Part shown: piece after piece, positions 23,196 to 39,254 of the stretch
Layout of the letters: each line of letters begins with the position of its first letter
Position numbering within the stretch: position 1 is the first letter of the stretch
Source: Dioszegia crocea
Lineage: Eukaryota > Basidiomycota > Tremellomycetes > Tremellales > Bulleribasidiaceae
Assembly: GCA_001600615.1 (NCBI GenBank)
Contig: BCKK01000007.1
Coordinates: forward strand, 526,431 to 590,430
Length of the DNA stretch: 64,000 bases
Reading direction: 5' to 3'
Position numbers and translations under genes: made by a program
Notes under the pieces: generated by a model
Told to the model about the DNA's origin: nothing
What the model saw: the letters and a program-made list of their open reading frames with translations, nothing else
The model's database searches: none

Positions 23196-24896
23196 ATGGA
23201 CACCTACCAGACCCCACTCTCCTCGTGAGCTACGCCCCAGAATCAGCTAACAAACAGGCGCTATGCGTCCAAGGAAATGTCCAAGCTGTTCTCGAATGGG
23301 GTGTGTACATTCGCCATGGGAATGTGCTGTACTGATGATAGACCCGCTTTGGAACATGGCGTCAGCTCTGGCTGAACCTCGCTATTGCCGAGAAGGTACG
23401 TCTATAGCTGACCTTGCTGATAGTAGGAACTCGGTCTGCCCATTTCCGACTCGGCCATCGAGCAGATGAAGGCAAACCTTGTCCTCGACGAAGCCCAGAT
23501 GAAGGTTGCGGCCGAAGAGGAGAAGAAGCGAAGGCGTACGTTGCGCTCCAACTCAGCTAACGATAGACGATGTCATGGCCCACGTGCACACCTTCGGCAC
23601 TGTCGCCCCTGACGCTGCAGGCATCATCCAGTAAGTCCCTAGACCGTACCCGCTAACTCCAGTCTCGGCGCCACGTCATGCTATGTCACTGAGTAAGCCT
23701 CCTACCTTCCCAGCTAACAACAGCAACGCCGACTTGATCTTCCTGCGTCAAGGTCTCGATATCCTCCTGCCCAAACTCGCAGTGGTCATCTCCCGCCTGA
23801 CTACCTTTGCGGAGCAATACCGAGCCCTACCCACCCTCGGCTTCACCCACTTCCAACCTGCCCAACTCACCACTGTCGGCAAGCGAGCTACTCTTTGGAT
23901 TCAGGAATTATTGTGGGATCTGCGCAATATGGAGCGCGCTCGAAACGACCTCGGCTTCCGCGGTGTCAAGGGCACCACTGGGACCCAGGGGTCATTCCTG
24001 GCCCTCTTTGACGGAGACCACGATAAGGTGAGCAAATCTCTGACAACACTGACGCCAGGTTGAAGCTCTCGACGCACGCGTGACTGAGCTCTGTGGCTTC
24101 CCCTACGCCTACCCCGTCACTGGCCAGACCTACTCTCGCAAAATCGACATTGACGTGCTTGGCCCCCTGTCCAGCTTCGGCGCCACGGTGCACAAAATCT
24201 GCACAGACAGTAAGTCCACAATCGCCAGCGCTGACCGCAGTCCGCCTCCTGGCCAACCTCAAAGAAATCGAAGAACCCTTCGAAAAAGACCAAATTGGCT
24301 CTTCGGCAATGGCCTACAAACGCAACCCCATGCGATGCGAGCGTGCCTGCTCCCTCTCTCGCCACCTCATGGCGATCTACCAAAACACCCTCATGACCGC
24401 CTCGGTGCAGTGGCTTGAGCGCACTCTCGACGACTCTGCCAACCGCCGAGTTACCCTTCCCGAAGCCTTCCTCACTGCCGATATCCTCCTCACCACCCTC
24501 CAAAACATCTCCGAAGGCATGGTCGTCTACCCCCAAGTCATCGCCCGGAGAATCAACCAGGAGCTGCCCTTCATGGCAACAGAAAACATCATCATGGCTA
24601 TGGTCAAGGATGGAGGAGACAGGCAAGAGTGCCACGAGAAGATCCGGGTGTTGTCTCACCAAGCGGGCGCTGTCGTCAAAGAGCAGGGCGGGGAAAATGA
24701 CCTGATCGAGAGGGTCAAGGGGGACGACTACTTCAAGCCCATCTGGGGACAGCTTGACGAGCTGCTCGATCCAAAGACCTTTGTTGGACGGGCTCCCGAA
24801 CAGGTGGATCGATTTGTCAAGGACTGGGTCACGCCCGCGTTGAAGCCGTACGCGGAGAGTTTGAAGCACGTCAAGGCTGCGGAATTATCTGTTTAG
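23196..24896 (+). CDS. ADE13: Adenylosuccinate lyase
   Basis: Catalyses two fumarate-releasing steps of purine synthesis (SAICAR to AICAR, and adenylosuccinate to AMP) in the cytosol. ATG 23196 ([17 protein letters not shown]) is followed by several short exons. Family motifs: [57 protein letters not shown] and the fumarate-lyase signature [11 protein letters not shown]. The last exon holds the tetramer helices and a normal C-terminus, total about 480 residues. The stop lies only 12 bp from the PRP46 stop on the other strand. Confidence 0.96.
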
Positions 24897-24908
24897 ACTT
24901 TACATGCA

Positions 24909-26478
24909 TCAAGCCTGCTCTGAATACACCTTGATAGTCTTATCCGCGCCACCAGTCATCAACCTTGTCCCCGTCTTGTCGAATGCTGAACAGAACACAC
25001 CCTACACATTAGCCCCGTCTTTCTTCAACTTACAGCTTCCGCGTCCAAGGATCCCGGCTGCGGTACATCCTTCATGTGCTGGAACGGCAGCCCGGTCGCA
25101 TAATCCCACAGGGTCAAAGATCCGTTGTCCGCTCCGGAAAACATCACCCCCTCCTCATTCACACTCAAACTGTTGATGATCGCCTCGTGCCCGACAAAGT
25201 TGTTGACAAACGTGCCCTCGGGGCATTTCCACTTTTTAATACTATCGTCAGCTCGCCCTTGTAAGTACTCACTTGTTACCGCCCGCACTCGCACTGGCAA
25301 AACTATACTCTGTTGGATGTATAGCCAACGCCCTGACCGACTTTTTGTGATGCGTCAAAGTTGTCATACACTTTCCAGCCGCCAAATCCCATAATCTAAA
25401 GTCAGTCCGGCCAAACTCACACTCACCTGACGGTACTGTCCATACTCCCAGAAATAATCTGAGGATCCGCCGACTGCATCTTCACATCCGCCACTGTACT
25501 CGTATGTCCCGTCAACACAAAGATATTCGCCCTCGTCCGCATATCCCAAACTCGCACACTTGCGTCTCGCCCTGCAGTACACAGCACGTCGAGAGTAGGG
25601 TGTACAGCCAGGGAATAGACTCCCGAGAAGTGGCCGTGGTAGTGCCGTATAACCTTGTTGGTTTCCAAATCCCAACATTTGACCATCTTATCCTCGGCAC
25701 AAGAAAAGAGGTAAGGATGTCGTTCCGATACCGCCAATCCGCGAATGGTCGAGATGTGTCCAGTGAGCGACAACTTCAACTCCCCAGACGCCAGATCCCA
25801 CACCTTCACCACCCGATCCCCAGCACCGGTTGCGAACCACTGGTTTCCAGGATCTACCGTCATTGCGCGGACCCAGCCCATATGTCCGGAAATAACCCGA
25901 GTAAGTTTCCCTGCTGTCAGCTGTGTCATACGACGACTTACATTGAGCGTGGTAAACCGGCTTGATCTCTCTCGCCTCTTTCTTCCGCATCAAAGCTTGG
26001 GAAAGCTTCGAGCCCGCCTGACCTCCTCCGGCGGCGAACCCCTGCTGGTGTCGGAATTTTACAAGTTCTCTCGGTTCTGCGACTGCGGCGGAACTTTCGT
26101 CAGCTAGCTCGACAGTAGGCTCACCTTGCTGTTTCGCCTGGGCCACCAATAAGCTTGACTCCCGCGCCGGCTCCGACTGGTCCAGTCTGAGCGGGACGCT
26201 TCGGCCCAGTCGGTCCCGCCTGCTGCCCTGCCAATATTGGTGGAAGGACCTGAACATCTCTATACTCAATAGCTAGCTTTGTAGCAAGCTTTATCTTATT
26301 GCTATCATCAGCAGGGTCGATAATTCACTCACGCTTGCCCTAATCCATCGTCTATTCCGTCTCCCTCATGCCCGTAAACAGCTCGAGTTCTTTTTGCGCT
26401 TTTCTTCACAAGCTCAGCCAGCGGTGTGAGTGTGGATGGCCCAGACTGTGGTGTGGGGGACATGACTGCGGTAGACAT
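24909..26478 (-). CDS. PRP46: Pre-mRNA splicing factor PRP46 / PLRG1, WD40 protein
   Basis: Core component of the Prp19-associated (NTC) complex that activates the spliceosome. ATG 26478 ([15 protein letters not shown]). A disordered N-terminal third leads into the diagnostic [20 protein letters not shown] segment, then seven WD repeats with clear GH...WD pairs ([54 protein letters not shown] and so on). The final exon ends KVYSEQA at 24909. Length about 440 residues, as in other fungi. It shares a 118-bp divergent promoter with UPF3, pairing two mRNA-metabolism genes. Confidence 0.94.
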
Positions 26479-26596
26479 TATGGTTAGATGACAGTAAGGT
26501 GAAAGTGTTGATGGTGGGTAGAGTAGACTATGACGTGGCGGGTATCACTCGCCACCTATAGTTGGCCTGCCCCAACTTACAGTCACTGCATACCTC

Positions 26597-27887
26597 ATGT
26601 CATCCAAAGGTGAGGCTTCAAGCCCACGCCTCAAGCTAGTCATACGCAGACTACCCCCGACTCTCCCGGAAGAAGTATTCTGGAACTCCGTCGCACCATG
26701 GGTCACCGATACCTCCTGCAGTTGGAAGCGGTTCATCAAGGGCCGGCCAAGTGAAGGGTGCGTCGTCGATAAGTCTGAGCTTATTTACCAGCCCATATGA
26801 CCATGCATTACATTCCAGAGCATACTGCCTGATGAGTGATGTTGACTCGCTGGTCAAATTCCACCGTGCTTTCGATGGACACGTCTTTAGGTCCAAGACG
26901 GGTGAGTTGACACTAATGCAACAACTGATGTAGGCGCGGAATACCAAGCCGTCATAGAATTCGCACCGGTACAAAAGACGCCTCTCAAGACAAAGTCCAA
27001 AGTCGACGCAAGGCAGGGAACGATCGACGAAGGTGAGACTACACTCGATTTTACTGACCCAGATCCCGACTTCAAATCATACCTCGACAGCCTTCAAACT
27101 CCTCAGCCAAAGGCAATCATCGAGCCGTCTTGTAAGTCTGCGCTTTGCCAAGCTTACATCAGTACCCGTCTCTCAACCAACTACTACTCCCTTGCTGGAG
27201 TTCCTGCGAAGTCAAGGAACCAGAGGCAGCAAAAAGAAAGCCAAAACCGAATCCTCCTCCACCGACGTTGCGCGCAATGCTGCTGTTGCTGCCGTGTCCG
27301 CTTCTGCAGCGCGCAGAAATCCAAAAGACCAGGGTGGCGCCATGGTGGCGGGCAAAGGGCGGGCGGTGGTTGTCGCCCCGACAGGATCAGAAACGCCCGC
27401 AAAGAAGCCGCGAAACAAGAAGGGCAAAGCTCAAGGTCCGGCTGGTTTGACCGCACCTCCGCCAATTATAACCGCCAAAAACTTCCCCGCACTTGCCGCT
27501 GGTCCATCCACTCCCAAACTCTTGACCAGGCCTGCCACTGCCCCATCCCAACCGCCAAAGATCACAGCCCAAGCACTGGAAACTATACCGATACCTCCGC
27601 CGCCAAGCACACGTGGACGAGGTAGGGGTCGGGGTATGGTGACTCTTGGGGGCAATAGGAGACCTGTGGATGAGGCAGAGGGACGGTCCGAGAGTGTCCC
27701 CACAGCGGGAGTCGCAAACAGGGGCGGAGGTAGGGGCAGAGGTAGAGGCGGAGGCAGGGACAAGGGTGCTAGGGAAGTGGTAACGGGGATCTTATCGCGG
27801 GAGTCGGATTCGCCCAGCAGCAGGGGTCGAAGAGGGAGGGGTGGAGGAACAGCGCCAGATCCCAGATCAGCTAGAATTGATGCCTAG
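26597..27887 (+). CDS. UPF3: Nonsense-mediated decay factor UPF3
   Basis: Adaptor of NMD that bridges UPF2 and the exon junction or ribosome and shuttles between nucleus and cytoplasm. ATG 26597 (MSSKGEASSPRLKLVIRRLP) starts the Smg4/UPF3 RNP-type domain: RRLPPTLPEEVFW, then YCLMSDVDSLVKFHRAFDGH and YQAVIEFAPVQKTP after joining short introns. The C-terminal half is low-complexity: Lys- and Ala-rich (GSKKKAKTESS), then RGG-type repeats (RGRGRGRG, NRGGGRGRGRGGG) that suit RNA binding. About 380 residues. Divergent from PRP46. Confidence 0.9.
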
Positions 27888-28033
27888 CCCTTGTTCGTAT
27901 TTCGTTTCATACGTAAATGCCGTTTCTTGTAGTCTTCCCATGGTATATCCGCCAGTCTAAATGTGGCCACACGTCACGCCGGCACCGACCGGGCCGGAGT
28001 GGAGGTCAAAGGTGGAGGTGGAGCCTGGAGCGA

Positions 28034-28040
28034 TATATAA
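28034..28040 (+). promoter_or_regulatory. TATA box of the epimerase gene
   Basis: TATATAA, 37 bp upstream of the ATG at 28077. If transcription starts about 30 bp downstream, the leader would be very short. Confidence 0.55.
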
Positions 28041-28076
28041 AGCTTCTACCGATGCCTATCATTTGCACCACCCATC

Positions 28077-29198
28077 ATGTCCGCTCCAAACCACTCCTTC
28101 ACCTCCACTGAGGCCCTATCCGAGCGTCGCCTTCTCGTCGATGGGTCAGAGATTCCCCCTCGGCAGAAGCGAGTAGTCGTCACTGGCGGTTCGGGAAATT
28201 TAGGTATGTCCCGGGCTCTACCTTAGCTGAAATCAGGCCGATGGGTTGTCCGCGAGATGGTGGAGCACGGCTGGGATACAATCAACTGTGAGTAGATTGC
28301 TAAACCACACTGACGACCAGTCGACATGGTTCCACCCGCAGCGTCCGAAGCAAAGATCAAAGCTCGCTACATCCAAGTCGATCTCAAAGACTACGGCCAG
28401 GTCATAGGCGGCCTGTCCGATGTAGACTCTGGATGGAAAGGCGTAGACGCGGTGATCCACCTCGCTGCCATCCCCTCGCCAAACAGAGTTGTACGTTTAG
28501 CTTAATCATTGCTGACTCCAGCCCAACCACGTCCTCTTTCACACCAACATGTCGCAGACGTACAACATTCTCGAAGCTTGCCGAGTACTAGGCATCGTCA
28601 ACGTCGCCATTGCCTCATCCGAGACTGTCCTTGGTCTACCCTTCTATCCCCACCCTCCCGCCTCGTTCCCCGTCACGGAGTCAGTACAAAGACCGGAAAG
28701 CTCCTACTCCCTCGCCAAACTCATGGGCGAGCACATGAGCGAGCAGCACTGTCGATGGAACCCCGATGCTAAGGTGGTCAATATCCGCCTGAGCAATGTC
28801 ATGTGGCCTGATTCAGACCGCTACGCCAACTTCCTCACTTGGCAGGATGACCCATGGCAGAGGGCTTGGAAGTGAGTAATCAACTTGGCCCAGCTAACAT
28901 CAGTGGCTTCTGCTATATTGACGCGCGGGATTGTGCCCAGGCTTTCCGACTCGCCCTCGAGAAAGACTTCAAAGGCGCTCATGTCTTCAACATTGCCAAT
29001 GCGGATATTTGCTACTCCAAGCAGACGACGGCTGAGCTTGCCAAGCTGTGCTTCCCGGATGTCCCCTACACCCCTGAAACAGACAACCCCCGGGAAGGTC
29101 TCATTAGCATCAAAAAGGCGAGAGAGATGTTGGGGTATGAGCCCAAGTACGACTGGCAGGGAGAGGTAGAGAAGTTGCGCCAGGCGGGCAAGATATAG
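28077..29198 (+). CDS. NAD-dependent epimerase/dehydratase family protein
   Basis: Extended short-chain dehydrogenase of about 325 residues. ATG 28077. The nucleotide-binding motif VVVTGGSGNLGRW is formed across the first intron. Other family points: VDLKDY, VIHLAAIPSPNR, the catalytic Ser region IASSETV and YxxxK within SSYSLAKLMGEHMSEQ. The C-terminus has the family's YIDARDCAQAFRLALE and GYEPKYDW segments. The substrate, probably a nucleotide sugar or uronate, cannot be told from sequence. It lies in the same direction as UPF3 with its own TATA box, and ends 12 bp before the ABC transporter stop. Confidence 0.85.
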
Positions 29199-29210
29199 TC
29201 CATGCAAAGT

Positions 29211-34604
<5,394 letters not shown>

Positions 34605-34971
34605 AGTGCGATGTTGAGATGAGAGGGATCGAACTGGCCAGGGTTGAGCCGATTATCTGGGTCCTTTTTGATTTCGGGCGTCCTTCAGTAAAGGCAGGGC
34701 TGAGGGCTGCCTTTGTGAGTAGTTTGAGTCGATTGGGTAGCCTGCTCAGCTACTGCTTAATCGACGACTGGAGTGATATGCAAATTTCCCCTCATCTCAC
34801 GCTGTTGCTGTGTCGGACGAGACCGAAGCTATACGTAAGCCACTCGGATCCGAGCTCTGCCACGTGATTTGACGTCAGGGACGAGCTGAGCTTAGCTAAG
34901 CGTCCAGGCCTATTAGGCTATAGATCCAATTCCTCGCCAATTCAACCCTTCATCACTCTACTCACAACACC
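34605..34971. promoter_or_regulatory. Divergent promoter with CACGTG and TGACGTCA, ABC transporter / GST
   Basis: Between the two starts lie CACGTG at 34861-34866 and a perfect CRE palindrome TGACGTCA at 34870-34877, three bases apart. The CRE is the binding site of ATF/CREB-type bZIP factors (fungal Atf1). Both sites are about 100 bp from the GST ATG. Function is inference. Confidence 0.65.
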
Positions 34972-36238
34972 ATGGCACAGACAGCACCACCCAAGGCTAT
35001 CCTATACTTGTAAGTCTATACTAGCCACACAGCTTACACTGCAGCTGGCCCGACTCGGTATGGTCAACAGTCCCCAGGCTCTGTCTCGAGGAGAAGGGCT
35101 ATAGCGAGGATGAGTACGCTCTCAGACACGTCGACATCAGTGAGTGGGTCGAGCACGGGTAGACTTCACAGCTGATAGTCATAGCCAAGGGCGAGGTGAG
35201 CTCTACAGAGAAGGCCTAGCTGACCTGCAGAACTTCAATCCCTCGTACCTCAAGTGAGCCCGTCCTTCAACCTTTGGACTTCCGCTCACGGATATAGAAT
35301 CAACATGAATGGCACAATCCCTACTCTGGTCGTGCCTACATACGAGACAACAGGACAAGAAGTCGACACTCGTTTCCGCTCTCTGCGTGACACCATTGTG
35401 AGTGTATCAAGCGGCGGAGCTGATGCAGACCATTTGTGATTTCCTGGACCAAGCCCGCAACTCGCACTCATCTCGCACGGTATCTGATAAACCTGCTCCT
35501 GCGCTAGCACCTGCGACCATTGAAGGTAGGTATAGGCTGTCCAATACTGACCCAACAGGAAAGTCGCTCTCGGACCAGCTTATTGTAATTATCCATGAAC
35601 CCAGCGTCGACCCAAACTTCCTCGCGCTCGCCTGCCGGACTCCCGCGGAACTCCAAGAGAGGAGAAACTCCAGCCAAGGGAAAATGCTCGCCGACCGCAA
35701 GGAGGCACTCGGAAGATACATCGCCGAGGCCAAGAAGCAAGCGGCGTCCGGACCACAAATTGAGGGTAGAGTGACGTTTGAACAGAAGACGCTCGCCTTC
35801 TTGGAGGAGAAGTCGAGGGCGAACGACGTGCTGCATGAAGTCTTCCAGGGCACAGCGGGTGACGAAAGAGAAAAGGCGTTCTACGAAGCGAGTTCGAGGG
35901 CGTGGGGCAAGGCGGTCCCAGACGTCGTCCAGAAGCTGGAGCAGGTTATTGTCGGGCCCTATGCCTTGGGAGATCAGGTTGTGAGTTGTAGGTTGAGTCG
36001 CGCTGATCACAGTCTCTGGCCGACTTCCATGTCATTGCTTGGCTTGCCCGGGTCGTCATGATTGGGGGAGGCGATCGCAGCGTGTTGGGCGTGGACCAGT
36101 TGGAAGCAAAGATGGGTATCAAGACTGGGCCCAAGCTCCGCGCATTCTGGGCCGCTTGGGTGGAAAGGCCCAGTTTCAAGAATGTGTACGTTTCATCAAT
36201 TGGAAGTGCTGAGTGTTAGGTATCCTACTCTGCACTAA
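34972..36238 (+). CDS. Glutathione S-transferase-like protein
   Basis: Two-domain thioredoxin-fold plus helical protein of roughly 310 residues in six or seven exons. ATG 34972 (MAQTAPPKAILYL). The N-terminal domain holds WPDSVWSTVPRLCLEEKGYS, YLKINMNGTIPTLVVP (cis-Pro turn) and ETTGQEVDTRF. The C-terminal helical domain includes LADFHVIAWLARVVMIGG and FWAAWVERPSF, formed over the last introns. No classical catalytic Tyr/Cys is assigned with certainty, and the middle (residues ~90-200) is longer than in usual GSTs. Divergent from the ABCC transporter, which supports a detoxification role. Ends 21 bp from the AFG1 stop. Confidence 0.75.
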
Positions 36239-36259
36239 GCAAAAGATTCATGCATTTTG

Positions 36260-38535
36260 TCAATCTTCCTTCTTGCCTGGTTTGTATGCTCGCGGCCCTT
36301 TACCCCACTCGCCCGCCTTCTCTCCCCACTCTTCGGCAACACCCCAAACGTGTTCCGCCTTGATTTGAGGTGGATCATGCCTAGGCCCTGCTCCTCTGTT
36401 GCGGTGGGTGATGACGGGATCCTGTCCTTCCGGGATCGGGCTGTTGGTAAGTCGATGTGGACGAGAGTAAGCGGCTTCAACGGCGAAATCGCCCTCGGCT
36501 AGAGGCGGAGTGACTTTAGATCGAAGCGAAGCTGCCTTTGAACTCGACAATTTGCCTTCCCAGGTTCGAGCCTCGACTGGAAGCGGAAGCCATTCTTCGT
36601 TTGGGTAGGTGGGTGAGGTTGTCATTTCAATCAAACGCGAAACCGCGCGTTTCAAAGGTCAGCGGGTTTGGGAGAAAACTTACAAAACTGAATCGCTCGT
36701 CCTCGCCGAGTACTGACAACGCGCTGAACGGTCCGATTTTGCTCTTGGGTTGGGGCGCTTCCGCAGGTGTCGGTGTGTAGTTGTATACTGATATGTTTGG
36801 GCGAGCGGGAGCAACGAGGGCTTCGGTCAGACCTTCGGCCAGAATCTGGTCCGTGTCTCCCTGACTCGTTTCCGCATCTGGGAAGAACAAGTCTTCTACC
36901 GGAGCGGCAGCTCGGAAGACCACTTGACACCGGCTTTCATCTGAAGTAAGCGGGGCATGTCTTGTACTCACAAGCAGCATCAATGAAGCTGATGAGTCTG
37001 CGAGCTTCGTTTTTGGCCTTCAGGGGGAGGACAGGCACTTCATCAATGAAGAATGTATCGAATGTCGATGCGAGTGTAAGGTAATCTGCTGGGCCGAGGT
37101 GCGTTTCGAAGAGCTCGTCGAATGTGAACCGACATGATCGATTGGCAGTTAAGGGGATGGGTAGGGGCCGAGAGTACACGGTGAGTGTCTGGGGCGAGGC
37201 TGTTGTCAGCTATCTTCCTTGGCTTACTCACCATCCGCTCCACCGACATCCAACCACAAATTGTCAAATGCAACATCCCCCAATGAGAACCAACTCGGAG
37301 CTCGCTCCGCTGGCTTGTCCAAGTCAAGTCCTCTGCGCCAATCCCGTCCACCGTCTAGTTCGACTACATCACACCGGTTCTGAAGGGCATCCAAAAAGGT
37401 TGCCATCCGCTCTCGCTGAGATCCGATAATCATATCGTCAGGTACTCGATTCTACATGAGCTCAAGTATTACGATTTCTCACCGAGCACGACACAATGAC
37501 GCCCCCCAGCCGCCAGTACCACGATAATACATCTCTGAGTAAAGCCGCCGACATCGCGTCTACCAGTTGTAACTCATCGAAACTACGATTAGCGCATCAT
37601 CGGCGATACTCACTAAAGAATGTGATATTCTAGCATCATATCACGCGCAACTGAGAGATCAACTCTGCCCTTGCTCTAATACGCACTGACAAACGGGATT
37701 GTGTCTTCCCTTTTCCACACCTTCTTCTCGTTACCTCCTTCTGTATCCCACCGACCGCCGGCAAATACCGCGCGCCAACCCTTGGAAGCAGCCGCCTCCC
37801 TGTTCTCCTCTCTTGCGTCCTCCGTTACCTCATCTCGTCTACGCTGCATCTCCTTGAATACCTGCCGGTATAGTGCAAGCGTGAAGGCGTGGTAATGTAC
37901 TCGGCGTTTCTTGGTAGTGGGGAGTAGATTGTAAAACATGGAGAGCAGTAGCGATTTGCCCGTACCTGAATCAGCTCCAGTCTGGTCGACGCATACCTGG
38001 TGGGCCCGTCACAAGTATTCCCTACTGTCAGCGTGATCGAAATAAACGTACCTTTGGAGTCGTCAAACTGGCAAGATCTTCCTCTGCCGTCAAGACCTTG
38101 ATCAGATCCCTACTTGCTGCATCTGGCGCATCGCCTGGCGCTTTGCCCTTCCACCACTGTGATCCGCGCTTACCAGCTGGGCCGAGGAATAGCGGGGATG
38201 ATGGTGTGAGCTTCGATAACAACTCAACAGGCGGAGTATAATCTTCAAGCGTTTCGAGGAGATCTCTCAGCTGACCCGTCAGCGCGGCCTTGGCATCGAG
38301 ATACCTTCATAATGAGCCGGATCTGATTGTCGTCCCAGCGCAGCTTTCCTCTAGCCACCATCCCCCTGTACACTTCCAAGAGATCAGTACTGGCGGGCAG
38401 TCCACTAGTGGCTACATCGATAGGTGGCTCATGCTGGGACGATAGCCCTCGGGTAAAAAGCTGAGGTGACCGCCTGGCAAGAGGGACGGCAATTCGAACA
38501 ATCTGCCGTGGCAGACGAGGCAGAAGAGACCGCAT
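36260..38535 (-). CDS. AFG1: AFG1-like mitochondrial AAA ATPase with C-terminal extension
   Basis: AFG1/LACE1 family ATPase that handles mitochondrial inner-membrane proteins such as cytochrome oxidase subunits. ATG 38535 opens an Arg-rich presequence (MRSLLPRLPRQIVRIAVPLA). Family order is clear: LLEVYRGMVARGKLRWDDNQ, Walker A in TGPPGTGKSLLLSMF, YHAFTLALYRQVF, Walker B DELQLVDAMSAALLRDVL, and SNRVPDDMI (sensor 1-like Asn). The C-terminus carries FTFDELFETHLGPADYLTL and DTFFIDEVPVL. After FSF a tail of about 130 residues (Pro/Ser/Lys-rich, ending KPGKKED) exceeds the usual family length, giving about 650 residues. Start region is divergent from the small gene at 38777. Confidence 0.9.
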
Positions 38536-38776
38536 AGCTTAACGTTAGCAGTGAGTATGATATTGTGCAGTAATTGAGTAAGTCGCGATAGCCAGATCGC
38601 CCATATCATTAGAATGTGGAGACTCCAGATCGCGTTAACGTTACGACACGATCTTCGGCCTGGCCCGATCACAAAACGCGTCATGGCGAGACGTCCTGCT
38701 CAATGCTCGCCATGTATATAGCCGCGGTAAGGTCTCTCTGCGATACATCCCCACCCGCAACATCCAAACAACAGCC

Positions 38777-39166
38777 ATGCTATCCACCATCCGATTCACC
38801 CAACCCCTCCGCACCTTCACTGCCGGGGCTCGCTTCCTCAGCTCCACTCCCATCACCCGCACTGCAGCGGGTTACGGAGACCCCCAGGACGAGAAGATTG
38901 CAAACAACACACCGCAGCCCAATGCCAATCCCCGAGACCAATCCCTTCCCTCTTCTCAGCCTGACCCACACCCAAACGGCAAAGGCAAAGGCACTGGCGC
39001 CTCGAGCGGTATGACCGATCCCGAGGTGGCAGGCAAGACGGGCAACAAGCCTGGAAAGGAAGGAGGAGACAAACATGTGACTGAGAAGGAGATCAAAGAA
39101 ACCAAGAAGATTGGAGAAAGTCCAAAGAAGGAGGAGGTCGGTGGGGCCGGTGTCATTGGTGGATAA
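38777..39166 (+). CDS. Small hydrophilic protein with mitochondrial-type presequence
   Basis: Single exon of 129 residues, ATG 38777. The first 35 residues (MLSTIRFTQPLRTFTAGARF, then RTAAGYGDPQDE) look like a mitochondrial targeting signal with a cleavage site. The remainder is disordered and charged (GKGKGTGASSGMTDPEVAG, then KHVTEKEIKETKKIGESPKK), with a Gly-rich end. Similar short proteins with an AGYGDPQDEK segment occur in other fungi as I recall, function unknown. Divergent from AFG1, convergent with exportin-T (stops 88 bp apart). Confidence 0.75.
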   Translation: MLSTIRFTQPLRTFTAGARFLSSTPITRTAAGYGDPQDEKIANNTPQPNANPRDQSLPSSQPDPHPNGKGKGTGASSGMTDPEVAGKTGNKPGKEGGDKHVTEKEIKETKKIGESPKKEEVGGAGVIGG

Positions 39167-39254
39167 GCGTGAGTTTTGAATCTGGCGTGATGCTGATGCA
39201 TAGATGGTATTATAACAAATGCTATTTACAGATTTTCGTATCTATGTACAGTGA

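Noticed and set aside
34612..34700. tRNA-like B-box (GTTCGATCC on the minus strand) near 34630
   Set aside because: No matching A-box or cloverleaf arms at the right distance; it lies just upstream of the ABC transporter ATG.
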